64,000 nucleotides of DNA from Actinoplanes couchii (GTDB lineage Bacteria; Actinomycetota; Actinomycetes; Mycobacteriales; Micromonosporaceae). The stretch lies in assembly GCF_016862075.1 (NCBI RefSeq), contig NZ_BOMG01000014.1:62001-126000 (forward strand). Reading direction: 5' to 3'. Positions 1-9,393 of the stretch are shown here, piece after piece (positions within the stretch are counted from its first letter, which is position 1; the number at the start of each line of letters is the position of its first letter). The notes under the pieces were generated by a model. That model had not been told where the DNA came from, did no database searches, and saw only the letters and a list, made by a program, of their open reading frames with translations. The position numbers and the translations under genes were made by a program.

Positions 1-173
1 ATGATCGCCAGCCGCTTGAAGCCGAAGGCGAAGCCGTCACCGGCCACGATCTGGGTGTCGTCCGGACCCCGGTGATGGATGGTCGTCAGCGCGGCCTCGA
101 AGGCCGAGCGGAAGACCGCGTCCAGTGGTCCGGCGTCCGGCCGGCTGCTGACGAAAGCACTCAGGCCACACAT
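1..173 (-). CDS. asnB: asparagine synthase (glutamine-hydrolysing), 5' end only
   Basis: Only the first 57 codons are present; the gene runs off the left edge. The product begins MCGLSAFV and continues to HHRGPDDT, the hallmark of class II (Ntn) glutamine amidotransferases: Cys2 becomes the N-terminal nucleophile once Met is removed, and the RGPD motif binds glutamine. In asparagine synthase B this domain releases ammonia that is used to amidate aspartyl-AMP. GAGGAGGTG lies just upstream of the ATG and supports this start. It is divergent from the two-component genes starting at 329. The synthetase domain is outside the window, so a related amidotransferase is possible, but MCGL with HHRGPDD is most typical of AsnB. 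Confidence 0.85.
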   Translation of the reverse strand, partial: MCGLSAFVSSRPDAGPLDAVFRSAFEAALTTIHHRGPDDTQIVAGDGFAFGFKRLAI

Positions 174-328
174 CGCGGCACCTCCTCAGGGAACGAAGAA
201 GGCGACCGTAGACAGCGACCTGTGAAGAACTTGTGCGGAAGCTGACGAGAATTCGCACGGCACGAATCCGGGATCTGATCTTCATAGGTTCTTCGCATTT
301 CTCGACCTCCGGGATCCGCTGGGTCAGA

Positions 329-1033
329 ATGCGAAACGTGACCGCCCGTATCCTGGTAGCCGACGACGATCCGAAGCACGCCCAGCTGATCCGCCTCTAT
401 CTGGAGCGCGAGGGCCATCAGGTGCTGACTGTGGGTGACGGCCGGGCGGCGCTCGAACAGACCCGGGCCCGCCGCCCCGACCTGCTGGTGCTGGACTGGA
501 TGATGCCCGAGGTCGACGGCCTGGACGTGTGCCGGATCCTGCGCGCCGACCCGGACACCACCCTCGCGAACGTGGCGATCCTGCTGGTCACCGCCCGGTC
601 GGCGGAGAACGACATGCTGCTCGGCCTGGACATCGGCGCCGACGACTACCTGGCCAAACCGGTCAGCCCCCGGGAGCTGACCGCCCGGATCCGGGCCCTG
701 CTGCGCCGGACCCGCGGCAACGAGGCCTCCGACGTGCTGCGGGTCGGCGACATCGAGGTCGACGCACCCCGGTTCGAGGTACGGGTGGGCGGCGCCCCGG
801 TCCGGCTGACCGCCAAGGAGTTCGGCATCCTGGAACTGCTCGCCCGCGAACCCGGCCGGGTCTTCACCCGCGGGCAGATCCTGGACAAGACGTTCGGGTT
901 CGAGAACGAGGTGTCCGAGCGGACCGTCGACGCGCACGTGGTCAACCTGCGCCGCAAGATCGAGATCAACCCCGCCGAGCCGCGGTACGTCCAGACCGTC
1001 TACGGCCGTGGCTACCGGATGGCCGAGCAGTGA
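329..1033 (+). CDS. OmpR/PhoB-family response regulator
   Basis: A 234-residue DNA-binding response regulator. The receiver has the acidic triad ADDD (11-14), phospho-acceptor Asp56 in VLDWMMPEVDG, and Lys110 in YLAKP. A C-terminal winged helix (about 130-230) ends with the usual DAHVVNLRRKIE and TVYGRGYRM segments. ATG at 329 and GTG at 338 are both possible; the longer open frame from 233 adds residues unlike the family. The stop overlaps the next GTG (GTGA), so it is translationally coupled to the histidine kinase at 1030. The stimulus is unknown. It is divergent from asnB, but nothing ties the two functionally. Confidence 0.93.
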   Translation: MRNVTARILVADDDPKHAQLIRLYLEREGHQVLTVGDGRAALEQTRARRPDLLVLDWMMPEVDGLDVCRILRADPDTTLANVAILLVTARSAENDMLLGLDIGADDYLAKPVSPRELTARIRALLRRTRGNEASDVLRVGDIEVDAPRFEVRVGGAPVRLTAKEFGILELLAREPGRVFTRGQILDKTFGFENEVSERTVDAHVVNLRRKIEINPAEPRYVQTVYGRGYRMAEQ

Positions 1034-2838
1034 GTTTCCGGCTGCGGATCTTCCTGCTGGTGCTGGTCACCACGGTCACCGCGATCGGGGCGACCGCCTG
1101 GCTGACCCTCAGCCTCACCTCCCGCGAACTGGAGCGCGCCGAACACGCCCGGGACCGCCACCAGGCCGACATCCTCGACGCGGTCAGCCGGTTCGGGCTG
1201 CTCAACGGCCGGTGGAACGGCATCGACACGATCACCGCCGAACAGTCGAAGAGAACCGGCCTGCACATCCGGATCGCCACCCGGGAGGCCGAGGAGGTGC
1301 TGGCCGACTCCGACACCCTCGAGGGCCGCGCCGCCGGTCCGGTCCAGCTGGTGCCCGCCGACATCAACCCGTTGCCCGGCCTGAGCGAGGACACCGTCAC
1401 GGCCGCCCAGCGGCGCGCCTTCACCCTGCAGAAGGAGAAGAAGAAGCCGAGAGCGGAACGGGCGGACGAGCCGCCGCGGCGGCCCGGCCGGGGCTCGTTG
1501 CGGGCCCGGCCCGATCTGCCGGCCGACCTGTTCGCGACCGTTCCCACCGGCGGCGATCCCGCCTACCTGGCGCTGCTGGAGGCGACCCAGTACCGTGCGG
1601 CGCTCGCCTCGGTCCGGTGCATGGCCCAGAACGGCGGGCCCCCGGCCGCGCTCACCCTGGCCGTGCCGCCCTACCTGGACGACGCGCGCCGCCTCGCGCA
1701 ACCCGACTGCGTCGAGAGCAACACCAGCCGGATCCTGGGCGACGAGGCCTGGCTCGCCGACGCCTGGCTCCAGCTCGGCGGATGCGACGAGTACCTCGAA
1801 GGGCTCGACAAGTGCCTCATGCTCGGGTTCGCCGATGCCGTGTCCACCAGTTCCGCCCTGCCGGTCCGGGTCTACTTCGGCGGTCGGCAGGACATCGACC
1901 TCGCATCGGTGCAGCGCCCGGCCCTGCTCGGCGGCGCCGTGCTGTTGCTGGCCGCCGCCGTCGGCACCGCCTGGATCGCCCGGCGGATCAGCCGCCCGGT
2001 CCGGCTGCTCACCGGCGCCTCCCTGCAACTGGCCGCCGGGCATCTCGACGCCCGGGTGCCGATCCGGGGCGAGGACGAGCTGGCCCGGCTCTCCGGGGCG
2101 TTCAACGCGATGGCCGAGGCCCTGCAGCGCAGCGAGGAACGCCAGCGCCGCCTGGTCGCCGACGTCGCCCACGAGCTGCGGACCCCGCTGTCGAACCTGC
2201 GCGGTTACCTGGAGGGCCTCGCCGACGGGGTGATCGAGCCGACCCCGGAGCTGTTCGCCTCGCTGCACGAGGAGACCCTGCTGCAGCGGCGGATCCTCGA
2301 CGACCTGCAGGTGCTGGCCCTGGCCGAGGCCGGTGAACTCGGGTACGACCCGCAGCCGCTCGACCTGTCCGAGCTCACCACCACCGCGGCCACCCTGCAC
2401 CGGGCCGTCGCCGCCGAAGCCGGCGTCGAGGTGATCGTGGACGTGCCCGCGCCGGTCGAGGTGTGTGTCGACCCGGACCGGATGCGGCAGGTGCTGGGCA
2501 ACCTGATGAGCAACGCCATCCGCTACACCGACGCCGGTGGCCGGGTCGAACTGCGGGTCGTCCGGGACGGCCCGGACGCGGTCCTGACGATCCGGGACAC
2601 CGGTGTCGGGATGAACGCCGACGAGGTGTCCCGGGTCTTCGACCGGTTCTGGCGTGCCGACCCGGCCCGGCAGCGCGCCACCGGCGGCTCCGGACTGGGC
2701 ATGACCATCGTCCGCCGCATCGTGGTGGACCAGGGTGGCGACATCACCGCGGCGAGTGTCCCCGGTCTCGGCACCACGTTCACCGTCCGCCTGCCGGCCG
2801 TGACCCACATAGACCGCATCACCGACCCGGGCTACTGA
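1030..2838 (+). CDS. sensor histidine kinase, partner of the regulator at 329
   Basis: A 602-residue membrane kinase starting with GTG inside the stop of the regulator. TM1 is at about 5-28 and TM2 at about 296-318. Between them lies an extracytoplasmic sensor region of some 265 residues with a basic Lys/Arg-rich stretch (about 134-160) and four cysteines (197, 227, 252, 262) that could form disulfides. HAMP follows, then the H box VADVAHELRTPLS (His381), the N box NLMSNAIRYT, the G1 box DTGVGM, and the G2 box GGSGLGMTIV. The sensor region is long for this class and resembles nothing I recognise. Its last 7 bases overlap the 3' end of the convergent helicase gene. Confidence 0.93.
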   Translation: MSFRLRIFLLVLVTTVTAIGATAWLTLSLTSRELERAEHARDRHQADILDAVSRFGLLNGRWNGIDTITAEQSKRTGLHIRIATREAEEVLADSDTLEGRAAGPVQLVPADINPLPGLSEDTVTAAQRRAFTLQKEKKKPRAERADEPPRRPGRGSLRARPDLPADLFATVPTGGDPAYLALLEATQYRAALASVRCMAQNGGPPAALTLAVPPYLDDARRLAQPDCVESNTSRILGDEAWLADAWLQLGGCDEYLEGLDKCLMLGFADAVSTSSALPVRVYFGGRQDIDLASVQRPALLGGAVLLLAAAVGTAWIARRISRPVRLLTGASLQLAAGHLDARVPIRGEDELARLSGAFNAMAEALQRSEERQRRLVADVAHELRTPLSNLRGYLEGLADGVIEPTPELFASLHEETLLQRRILDDLQVLALAEAGELGYDPQPLDLSELTTTAATLHRAVAAEAGVEVIVDVPAPVEVCVDPDRMRQVLGNLMSNAIRYTDAGGRVELRVVRDGPDAVLTIRDTGVGMNADEVSRVFDRFWRADPARQRATGGSGLGMTIVRRIVVDQGGDITAASVPGLGTTFTVRLPAVTHIDRITDPGY

Positions 2839-5534
2839 AGGGCGGCGATCTCCAGGGCGGCCCGGCGCGGGTCGCCGCCCCAGCGGGACGGGAACGCGTC
2901 GACCAGCCGCCAGCCCGCCCGGTGCAGGGCCGACTGGCGGGCCAGATGCGCCTCCGGACCGTCCGGGTGCACCCCGCACAGCACGCCGACCGGGCCCGCG
3001 CACAGGTCCAGATGCCACGAACCGACCTGGTAGCCGGGCCGGATCGGCACCTCCAGGCGCTCCAGCTCGACCGCCAGGCGGGCCGCCCAGCCGATCGGAT
3101 CCGGACCCGGCTGCAGTGCGCGGCCCGGTTCGGCGGCGTGCGCCAGGTAGTCGGCGAGCACACCGGCCGGTGGCTCGGTCAGGGCGCTGAGCAGCACCAG
3201 CCGCTTACGGGCCCGGGTGATCATCACGTTGAACAGCTGCGGGTCGGTGACAAACCGGCGGCGGCCCGCGGTGTCGTCATCGGTCAGGGCCAGGGACACC
3301 ACCACCGCGTCGGCCTCGCTGCCCTGGAAGGCGTGCACCGTGCCGACCCGCAGCCCCAGCTCCTCGATCCGCTCCACCCGGAACGCCTTGACCAGCGCTT
3401 TCTCCAAGGCGTCGGCCTGCGCCCGGAACGGGGTGAGCACGCCGATGCCGCGGAACCCGGCCGCGGCCAGCTTCTCCACCGCCGCCACCGCCGCGGGCAC
3501 CTCGTCGCCGTCGACCGCGACCACCTCGATCGCCCGGTCCGCGTCGGCCTCCGGAGTCCGCGTCATGATCGAGATCCGGTCGTCGTAGAACCGCCGCGCC
3601 GAGAACCCGATCAGGTGCGGCACGCTGCGGAAATGCTCGTTCAGCCAGGTGGCCGGGGCGGCCGCGGCGGCCAGGTCGAAGGTGCTGACCCGGCGCACGT
3701 CGAGGCGGTCGTCGGCGCCGTGCCGGGCCAGCACCTCACCCACCCCGGCGTCACTGACGAACGACACGAACCGCAACTGCCGCGGATCCCCGACGATCAG
3801 CGCCCGTCTCGCCCGGGCCAGCACCGGCGCCGCCCGCACCTGATCCACGTGCGACGCCTCGTCGATCACCACCAGGTCGAACAGCCCCGGCGCGGCGGGC
3901 AACAGATCCTCCACGTCGGCAACCGTCCCGATCCACAACGGCAGCGCCTGGACCAGCGGCGGAGCATCCAGCCGGGCCAGCAGCTCCCGCCGCCGGTTGC
4001 GCCCGGCCCGCAACGCGGTGGCCAGCGCGGCAGCCGCCCGCCGCCCGTCGCCGTCCCACCGCTTGGCACTGCGGGCCGCATGCCGGACAGCGACCCCGGC
4101 GGCATCCCGCAACTCCTGCTCAGCGACATGCAACCGAGCCCACCGCCCGGCCAGATCCCCACCCCCACTCACCGCGATCCGCGCCGCCGCACGCTGAGCG
4201 GTCCCAGCGGCCAGAGCCTCGAGAACCCGCCCTTCCGGTACGCCAACAGAGACCCGCAGCAGCCGATGAGCCCGCTTCCGATCTGCCGCCGACCGCCGCC
4301 GTCCCCACCATCCGGCGGATGCGGTCCGGTCCGCGGCCGCCCCGAGGAGGCGGGAGACCTCGGCCAGATCGGTGGAGTCGTCGAACGCGCCGGGGACGTC
4401 TGCGGACAGGGCGGCCAGCATCGGCTCGAACTGCTCCAGGCCGGCGGCCAACTGTTCGGCGTGGAGGAGTTCGGTGAGGGCGGTGCGCTCCCGGCGTACC
4501 GCAGCAAGGGTTTGATCCATGGTGTGGCGGTCGGCGCGCAACTGCCGTGCGGTGACGCCCTCGTCGGCGCCCGCGGCCAGGGTGGTGGCCAGGTCGTCCC
4601 GGCTGGTGGTGTCGCCGAACAGGACCGGGGCCGGGCCCGGATAGCGGGCCAGCAGGCCGGCCAGGACCTCCGCGGCGTGCGGGGACTGGGTGGCCACCAG
4701 GACCGAACCGCCGCGCGCCACCACCTCCAGGGCCGCCGCCACCACCGTGTGGCTCTTGCCGTTGCCGGGCGGGCCGGAGACGACCGTGACCGGCGCGGTC
4801 CGCACCCGGGCCACGACACGTTCCTGAGCGGCGCTCAACGGCAACGGTGAGACCACCGCCTCGCCGTCGACCGGTTCCGCGCCCCGATCGTCACCACCGT
4901 CGTAGAGGGCGGCCAGGGCCGTTCCGGACAGGTCGCGGCCGGCCCAGGTGAGCAGGGAGTCGCGGAGGCCGCCGCCGAAGACGTCGCGGACCACGAACAG
5001 GGCGGCCCGCGCGACCAGGACCAGACGGTCCTTCGGCAGCCGGGTGGTGGCTTCGGTGACCGCGTCGAACGCCAGCCCGGTCGCCTCGGCCGCCGATGTC
5101 AGCCAGGCTTTGCTGCCGATTGCCGACAGCCAGTTCGCCCCGTTCAGATTGGGCGCCGCCTCCAGCCCGGCGGCCCAGCCCCGGTCCTCGACCAGCGGGG
5201 TGATCTCGACGTCGCCGGCCGGCACCACCCGGTAGCCGGTCAGGGCGCGCTCCAGGCGCACCGGCTGGGTCAGCAACGGCGCCCGGACCTTGCGCGACGT
5301 CCCGTCGACGTCGACCTGACCGGCCAGGAAACCCCAGCCGCGATGCAGGATCCGCTCCTCGCGGTGCAGCGCGTCCAGGGCCGCCAGCCGGTCCGTCTCG
5401 GCCTTACGCGGCGCCTTCTCCGCATCGGTCAGCCACACCAGCGGCTGACCGCCCCGGGTGACGTCCAGCCCGCGGTCGCCGGTCCCGGCCGGAGCCAGAT
5501 CGGCGAGAACCGCGAGGACCGCCGCCGGGGTCAC
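2832..5534 (-). CDS. DNA2/NAM7-like superfamily I helicase
   Basis: A 900-residue SF1 helicase. Walker A is GPPGNGKS (254-261); Walker B is VVIDEASHVDQ. Later motifs include GDPRQLRFVSF, WLNEHFRS, GTVHAFQGSEADAVVV and NVMITRARKRLVL, the set seen in DNA2/NAM7 (UPF1-like) enzymes. The N-terminal 230 residues are unassigned. The last 90 residues (RPGYQVGSWHLDL onward) look like a Vsr/DUF559-type nuclease-fold tail, a tentative reading. GTG at 5534 is chosen because it follows the stop of the upstream helicase by one base (TGAGGTG), implying coupling. The frame stays open far upstream only as a shadow of that gene. The 3' end overlaps the kinase gene by 7 bp. Confidence 0.88.
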   Translation of the reverse strand: MTPAAVLAVLADLAPAGTGDRGLDVTRGGQPLVWLTDAEKAPRKAETDRLAALDALHREERILHRGWGFLAGQVDVDGTSRKVRAPLLTQPVRLERALTGYRVVPAGDVEITPLVEDRGWAAGLEAAPNLNGANWLSAIGSKAWLTSAAEATGLAFDAVTEATTRLPKDRLVLVARAALFVVRDVFGGGLRDSLLTWAGRDLSGTALAALYDGGDDRGAEPVDGEAVVSPLPLSAAQERVVARVRTAPVTVVSGPPGNGKSHTVVAAALEVVARGGSVLVATQSPHAAEVLAGLLARYPGPAPVLFGDTTSRDDLATTLAAGADEGVTARQLRADRHTMDQTLAAVRRERTALTELLHAEQLAAGLEQFEPMLAALSADVPGAFDDSTDLAEVSRLLGAAADRTASAGWWGRRRSAADRKRAHRLLRVSVGVPEGRVLEALAAGTAQRAAARIAVSGGGDLAGRWARLHVAEQELRDAAGVAVRHAARSAKRWDGDGRRAAAALATALRAGRNRRRELLARLDAPPLVQALPLWIGTVADVEDLLPAAPGLFDLVVIDEASHVDQVRAAPVLARARRALIVGDPRQLRFVSFVSDAGVGEVLARHGADDRLDVRRVSTFDLAAAAAPATWLNEHFRSVPHLIGFSARRFYDDRISIMTRTPEADADRAIEVVAVDGDEVPAAVAAVEKLAAAGFRGIGVLTPFRAQADALEKALVKAFRVERIEELGLRVGTVHAFQGSEADAVVVSLALTDDDTAGRRRFVTDPQLFNVMITRARKRLVLLSALTEPPAGVLADYLAHAAEPGRALQPGPDPIGWAARLAVELERLEVPIRPGYQVGSWHLDLCAGPVGVLCGVHPDGPEAHLARQSALHRAGWRLVDAFPSRWGGDPRRAALEIAALQ

Positions 5535-5535
5535 C

Positions 5536-8025
5536 TCATTGCGGGCCGACGGCGGTGACGGTGATCGCCGCCGAGCCCGTCTCGTCCGATGCGGCCAGGT
5601 CCACGGTCGCCTCGATACCCCAGTCGTGGTCCTCGTTCGGGTCCTCGAACACCTGCCGGACCGTCCACACCGTGGCGCCCTGATCGATGTGCAGGAACGC
5701 CGGGCCACGCGCGGACGGGCCGGTGCCGAGCGTGGCATATTCCGTGAAGTAGTCCTGGATCGCCTTCTGCCAGCGGTCCGACGTCCACCCGGCCTCCGCG
5801 TCCATCTCGCCGAGCAGATCCCAGCGGCGCAGCGCGGCCAGCTCCACCCGGCGGAACATCGCGTTGCGGACCAGCACCCGGAACGCCCGCGCGTTACGGG
5901 TGACAGCCGGCGGCTTGTCGTCGATGCGGACCTCGGGGGCCTCGTCACCGGTCGGGTTCTGCAGGCGCGCCCACTCGTCGAGCAGACTGGAGTCGACCTG
6001 CCGGACCAGCTCACCGAGCCACTCGATCAGGTCGGTCAGCTCCTCGGTCCGGGCGTCCTCCGGCACCGTCTGGCGCAGCGCCCGGTAGGCGTCCGCCAGG
6101 TACCGCAGCACCAGGCCCTCAGAACGGGACAGGCCGTAGAACGACACGTACTCGGTGAACGTCATGGCCCGCTCGTACATGTCCCGGACCACCGACTTGG
6201 GCCGCAGCTCGTAGTCGGCCACCCACGGCTGCCCGCGCCGGTACGTCTCGTACGCCGCCTCCAGCAACTCCTTCAACGGCTGCGGCCAGGTCACGTCCTC
6301 CAGGAGCACCATGCGCTCCTCGTACTCGATGCCCTCGGCCTTCATCGCGTTGACCGCCTCGCCGCGCGCCTTCTTGCGCTGCTCGGAGACGATCTGGCGG
6401 GGGTCCTCCAGGGTCGACTCGATCACCGAGACGACGTCCAGCGGGTACTCCGGCGCCTCCTTGTCGAGCAGCTCCAGACAGGCCAGGGCGAAGGGGGACA
6501 GCGCCTGGTTCAGGGCGAAATCCAACTGCAGATCATCGACCAGCTTGTACGGGCCGGCCTCGCTGCGGACGATGACCCCGCCGGCGATCAGGGCCCGCGC
6601 GATGCCCACCGCCCGCCGGATGTGCCGGCGCTGGGCGGGCCGCTCCTCATGGTTCTCGGTGAGCAGGTGCTTCATCGCCTCGAACGGGTCGCCGCCCCGG
6701 TTCATCACGTTCAGCAGCATCGCGTGGCTGACCTGGAACGACGACGTCAACGGCTCCGGCTCGGCCTCGACCAGCCGGTCGTAGGTGGGCCGGCCCCAGC
6801 CGATCGTGCCCTCCGGCGGCTTCTTGCGGACCACCTTGCGGCGCTTCTTCGGGTCGTCACCGGCTTTCGCCAGGGCCCGCTCGTTGTCGATCACGTGCTC
6901 CGGGGCCTGCACGATCACCGTGCCGATGGTGTCGTAACCGGCCCGCCCGGCCCGGCCCGCGATCTGGTGGAACTCGCGCGCCTTCAACAGCCGGGTCTTC
7001 ACGCCGTCGTACTTCGACAGGCCGGTGAACAGCACCGTGCGGATCGGCACGTTGATGCCGACACCGAGCGTGTCGGTGCCGCAGATGACCTTCAGCAGGC
7101 CGGCCTGGGCCAGGGTCTCCACCAGCCGCCGGTACTTCGGCAGCATGCCCGCGTGGTGCACGCCGATGCCGTGCCGGACCAGCCGGGACAGGGTGCGCCC
7201 GAAACCGGCGGTGAACCGGAAGTTGCCGATCGCGGCGGCGATCGCGTCCTTCTCCTGCCGGGTGCACATGTTGATGCTCATCAGCGACTGCGCCCGCTCC
7301 AGCGCCGCCATCTGGGTGAAGTGCACGATGTAGACCGGGGACTGCCGGGTCTCCAGCAGCTCCTCGATGGTCTCGTGCAGAGGCGTCGTCGCGTACTCGA
7401 AGATCAGCGGGACGGGACGCTCCGCGTTCGCCACCACGGCCGTCTCCCGGCCGGTCCGCGCGGTCAGGTCGTCCTTGAACCGGGTGGTGTCACCCAGCGT
7501 CGCCGACATCAGGATGAACTGCGCCTGCGGCAGCTCGATCAGCGGCACCTGCCAGGCCCAGCCCCGGTCCGGCTCGGCGTAGAAGTGGAACTCGTCCATC
7601 ACCACCTGGCCGACGTCGGCGTCCGCACCCTCGCGCAACGCCAGGTTCGCCAGGATCTCCGCGGTGCAGCAGATGATCGGGGCATCCGCGTTGACACTCG
7701 CGTCACCGGTCAGCATGCCCACGTTCTGCGCGCCGAAGACCGCGCACAGGGCGAAGAACTTCTCACTCACCAGGGCCTTGATCGGCGCGGTGTAGAAGGT
7801 GGTGCGGTCACTGGCCAGGGCCGCGAAGTGCGCGCCGGTGGCCACCAGGCTCTTGCCCGAGCCGGTCGGGGTGTTCAGGATGACGTTCGCGCCGGTCGCG
7901 ATCTCGATCAGCGCCTCCTCCTGATGCGGGTACAGGGTCAGGCCCTGTTCCTCGACCCACGATTGAAAGGCGTCGAAGACGGCGTCAGGTTCGGCGGAGC
8001 CCGGGAGGCGATCGGTCAGCGTCAT
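5536..8025 (-). CDS. SKI2/Mtr4-like DEAD/DEAH-box helicase (DUF3516 type)
   Basis: An 829-residue SF2 helicase. Motif I is TPTGSGKS (52-59), motif II is VMDEFHFY, motif III is SATLGDT, and motif VI contains GRAGRAGYDT. After the two RecA domains comes a long helical C-terminal region of the kind called DUF3516 in actinobacteria (family recalled). SKI2/Mtr4 relatives unwind RNA or RNA-DNA hybrids and feed degradation machines. The length fits the actinobacterial family. The ATG at 8025 gives MTLTDRLPG. It is first of a coupled pair with the SF1 helicase at 5534, so the two probably act together in RNA or DNA processing. Confidence 0.92.
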   Translation of the reverse strand: MTLTDRLPGSAEPDAVFDAFQSWVEEQGLTLYPHQEEALIEIATGANVILNTPTGSGKSLVATGAHFAALASDRTTFYTAPIKALVSEKFFALCAVFGAQNVGMLTGDASVNADAPIICCTAEILANLALREGADADVGQVVMDEFHFYAEPDRGWAWQVPLIELPQAQFILMSATLGDTTRFKDDLTARTGRETAVVANAERPVPLIFEYATTPLHETIEELLETRQSPVYIVHFTQMAALERAQSLMSINMCTRQEKDAIAAAIGNFRFTAGFGRTLSRLVRHGIGVHHAGMLPKYRRLVETLAQAGLLKVICGTDTLGVGINVPIRTVLFTGLSKYDGVKTRLLKAREFHQIAGRAGRAGYDTIGTVIVQAPEHVIDNERALAKAGDDPKKRRKVVRKKPPEGTIGWGRPTYDRLVEAEPEPLTSSFQVSHAMLLNVMNRGGDPFEAMKHLLTENHEERPAQRRHIRRAVGIARALIAGGVIVRSEAGPYKLVDDLQLDFALNQALSPFALACLELLDKEAPEYPLDVVSVIESTLEDPRQIVSEQRKKARGEAVNAMKAEGIEYEERMVLLEDVTWPQPLKELLEAAYETYRRGQPWVADYELRPKSVVRDMYERAMTFTEYVSFYGLSRSEGLVLRYLADAYRALRQTVPEDARTEELTDLIEWLGELVRQVDSSLLDEWARLQNPTGDEAPEVRIDDKPPAVTRNARAFRVLVRNAMFRRVELAALRRWDLLGEMDAEAGWTSDRWQKAIQDYFTEYATLGTGPSARGPAFLHIDQGATVWTVRQVFEDPNEDHDWGIEATVDLAASDETGSAAITVTAVGPQ

Positions 8026-8040
8026 GATCTGACAAGTGTG

Positions 8041-8151
8041 TCAGCTGGCTCCGAACGCGGCGTACAGGGGACCGGCGATCCCACCGGCCAGGCTCACCAG
8101 TGCGGCCACTACGGCGATGGTTGCGGCTATCCGTGATCTCATGGCCGTCAT
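8041..8151 (-). CDS. small single-pass membrane protein, 36 aa
   Basis: A short frame starting MTAMRSRIAATIAV, with one predicted transmembrane helix (about residues 8-27) ending in LYAAFGAS. A second ATG three codons in is an alternative start. It lies 15 bp upstream of and co-directional with the SKI2-like helicase. No strong ribosome site is visible and I know no family. The hydrophobic pattern and absence of rare codons favour a real gene, but chance cannot be excluded at this length. Confidence 0.4.
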   Translation of the reverse strand: MTAMRSRIAATIAVVAALVSLAGGIAGPLYAAFGAS

Positions 8152-8218
8152 TCTGCAGAGACCCGGTTGCGGTACGGGGTGCAACTCGGTGGTAGCGCGC
8201 GGTGGATAGGGTCACAGC

Positions 8219-8812
8219 GTGGGATCACCTGTACCGGCGCCGATCTCCGACGGCGACCGCGAGCGAGTGTCCGAGCTGTTGCAGCAGGCGTGCGGCGACG
8301 GCCGGATCACCCTGGAGGAGTTCAGCGTACGAGTCGGCGCCGCCTGGGCCGCCTCCACCGACATCGAACTGGCCCGGGCCACCCAGGGTCTCGCCCCCCT
8401 CTCCGTGGTGGGCACGGCCCGCACCGTCGAGAAGGTCGTCACCGTCCTCAGCGAGCGCAAACGGCGCGGCCGGTGGCGGCTGCGATCCGGCCGGCTCAAG
8501 GTCTTCACCCTGCTCGGGTCCACCAAACTCGACCTGCGTGAGGTGATCACCGGCGAGGACGTGATCGAGATCGAGGGCAGCTGCCTGTTCGGCGAGTTCG
8601 TCGTCATCGTCCCCGAGGGGGTCGAGGTCGAGCTGAGCGGGATGAACGCGCTCAGCTCCGAGGAGTTGCGGCTGGCGGCGGTGCCCCGGCTGCCCGGGAC
8701 GCCGGTCGTGCGGGTTCGGGTCGACGCCTGGTTCAGCAGTGTCGAGGTGCGGTCCAAGAAACCCGGGGACACCACGGTCCGCGACTGGATCTCGGAGAAC
8801 CTGGGTCTCTGA
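8219..8812 (+). CDS. DUF1707 (SHOCT-like) domain protein
   Basis: A 197-residue soluble protein. Residues 8-60 (ISDGDRERVSELLQQACGDG then RITLEEFSVRVGAAWAA) are a DUF1707 module, a short helical domain common at the N terminus of actinobacterial envelope proteins. The C-terminal half (FTLLGSTKLDLREV, FGEFVVIVPEGVEVEL) is the beta-helix-like domain seen in LiaF-type cell-wall stress proteins. There is no membrane segment. GTG at 8219 is the only start before the DUF. It is divergent from the helicase operon and stands alone. Exact role is unknown; an envelope-stress or membrane-associated function is inferred. Confidence 0.85.
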   Translation: MGSPVPAPISDGDRERVSELLQQACGDGRITLEEFSVRVGAAWAASTDIELARATQGLAPLSVVGTARTVEKVVTVLSERKRRGRWRLRSGRLKVFTLLGSTKLDLREVITGEDVIEIEGSCLFGEFVVIVPEGVEVELSGMNALSSEELRLAAVPRLPGTPVVRVRVDAWFSSVEVRSKKPGDTTVRDWISENLGL

Positions 8813-8847
8813 ACCCCGGCCCGCCGGGCCCGATCCCTCTGGTCCGG

Positions 8848-9393
8848 TCAGCGGGGGCCGATCACGTCGGCGGGCCGCAGCGGGGGAGTGGCCGCGGCCT
8901 GACCCTGCCGGGCCTCGGCGATCGCGTGGGCCGTCACCATCTGGGCGCGGGCCGTCGCCACCTGCTGGGCGGCCATCTGGAAACCGCTCACCTGGCGCTC
9001 GAACAGGACCATCGCGGCGGGACTCGGGACGGGCGGCGGGATCGGGTCCAGGATCATCGGCCCGGCGATCAGCAGCCCGTTGGCGGCGGCGATGGCGCGG
9101 GCGGTCGCCATGCTGCCCTGCGCGGTGGCCAGCAGCTCGCCGTACCGGGAGAAGGTCGCGGCGGTCGCGTCGATCTGTGCCCGCAGGGCGTCGGTGCGGT
9201 CGGCGGCCTGCGCCATCCGGTCGGCGAACCTGGTCCCGGCGGCACCCTGCCACCCGTCCCGGGCCTCCGCGGACGCCGACCGCAAGCTGGTCGCGCCACC
9301 GTCGACCTCGAACCCGAGCCGGGTCCGCAGCCATTGGGCCCCGACGTGCAATGAGCCGGGATCACCGTCCAAGCGGGTGTCGAGAGGCATCAT
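8848..9393 (-). CDS. WXG100-like putative type VII secretion substrate
   Basis: A 181-residue, mostly helical protein with the WXG hairpin motif in ARDGWQGAAGTRFADRM (about 45-61), flanked by long helices rich in Ala and Arg. This resembles WXG100/EsxA-like proteins, which are exported by type VII (ESX) systems, although it is longer than the usual 100 residues. It has two adjacent ATGs preceded by GGAGGTCG, and the start overlaps the stop of the upstream gene at 9390 (ATGA), so the two are coupled. No EccC ATPase or other ESX core gene is in the window, so the export route is inferred. Confidence 0.7.
   Translation of the reverse strand: MMPLDTRLDGDPGSLHVGAQWLRTRLGFEVDGGATSLRSASAEARDGWQGAAGTRFADRMAQAADRTDALRAQIDATAATFSRYGELLATAQGSMATARAIAAANGLLIAGPMILDPIPPPVPSPAAMVLFERQVSGFQMAAQQVATARAQMVTAHAIAEARQGQAAATPPLRPADVIGPR

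Noticed and set aside
1012..3018. Long minus-strand frame opposite the kinase gene
   Set aside because: High GC leaves antisense frames open; the plus-strand frame carries all kinase motifs.
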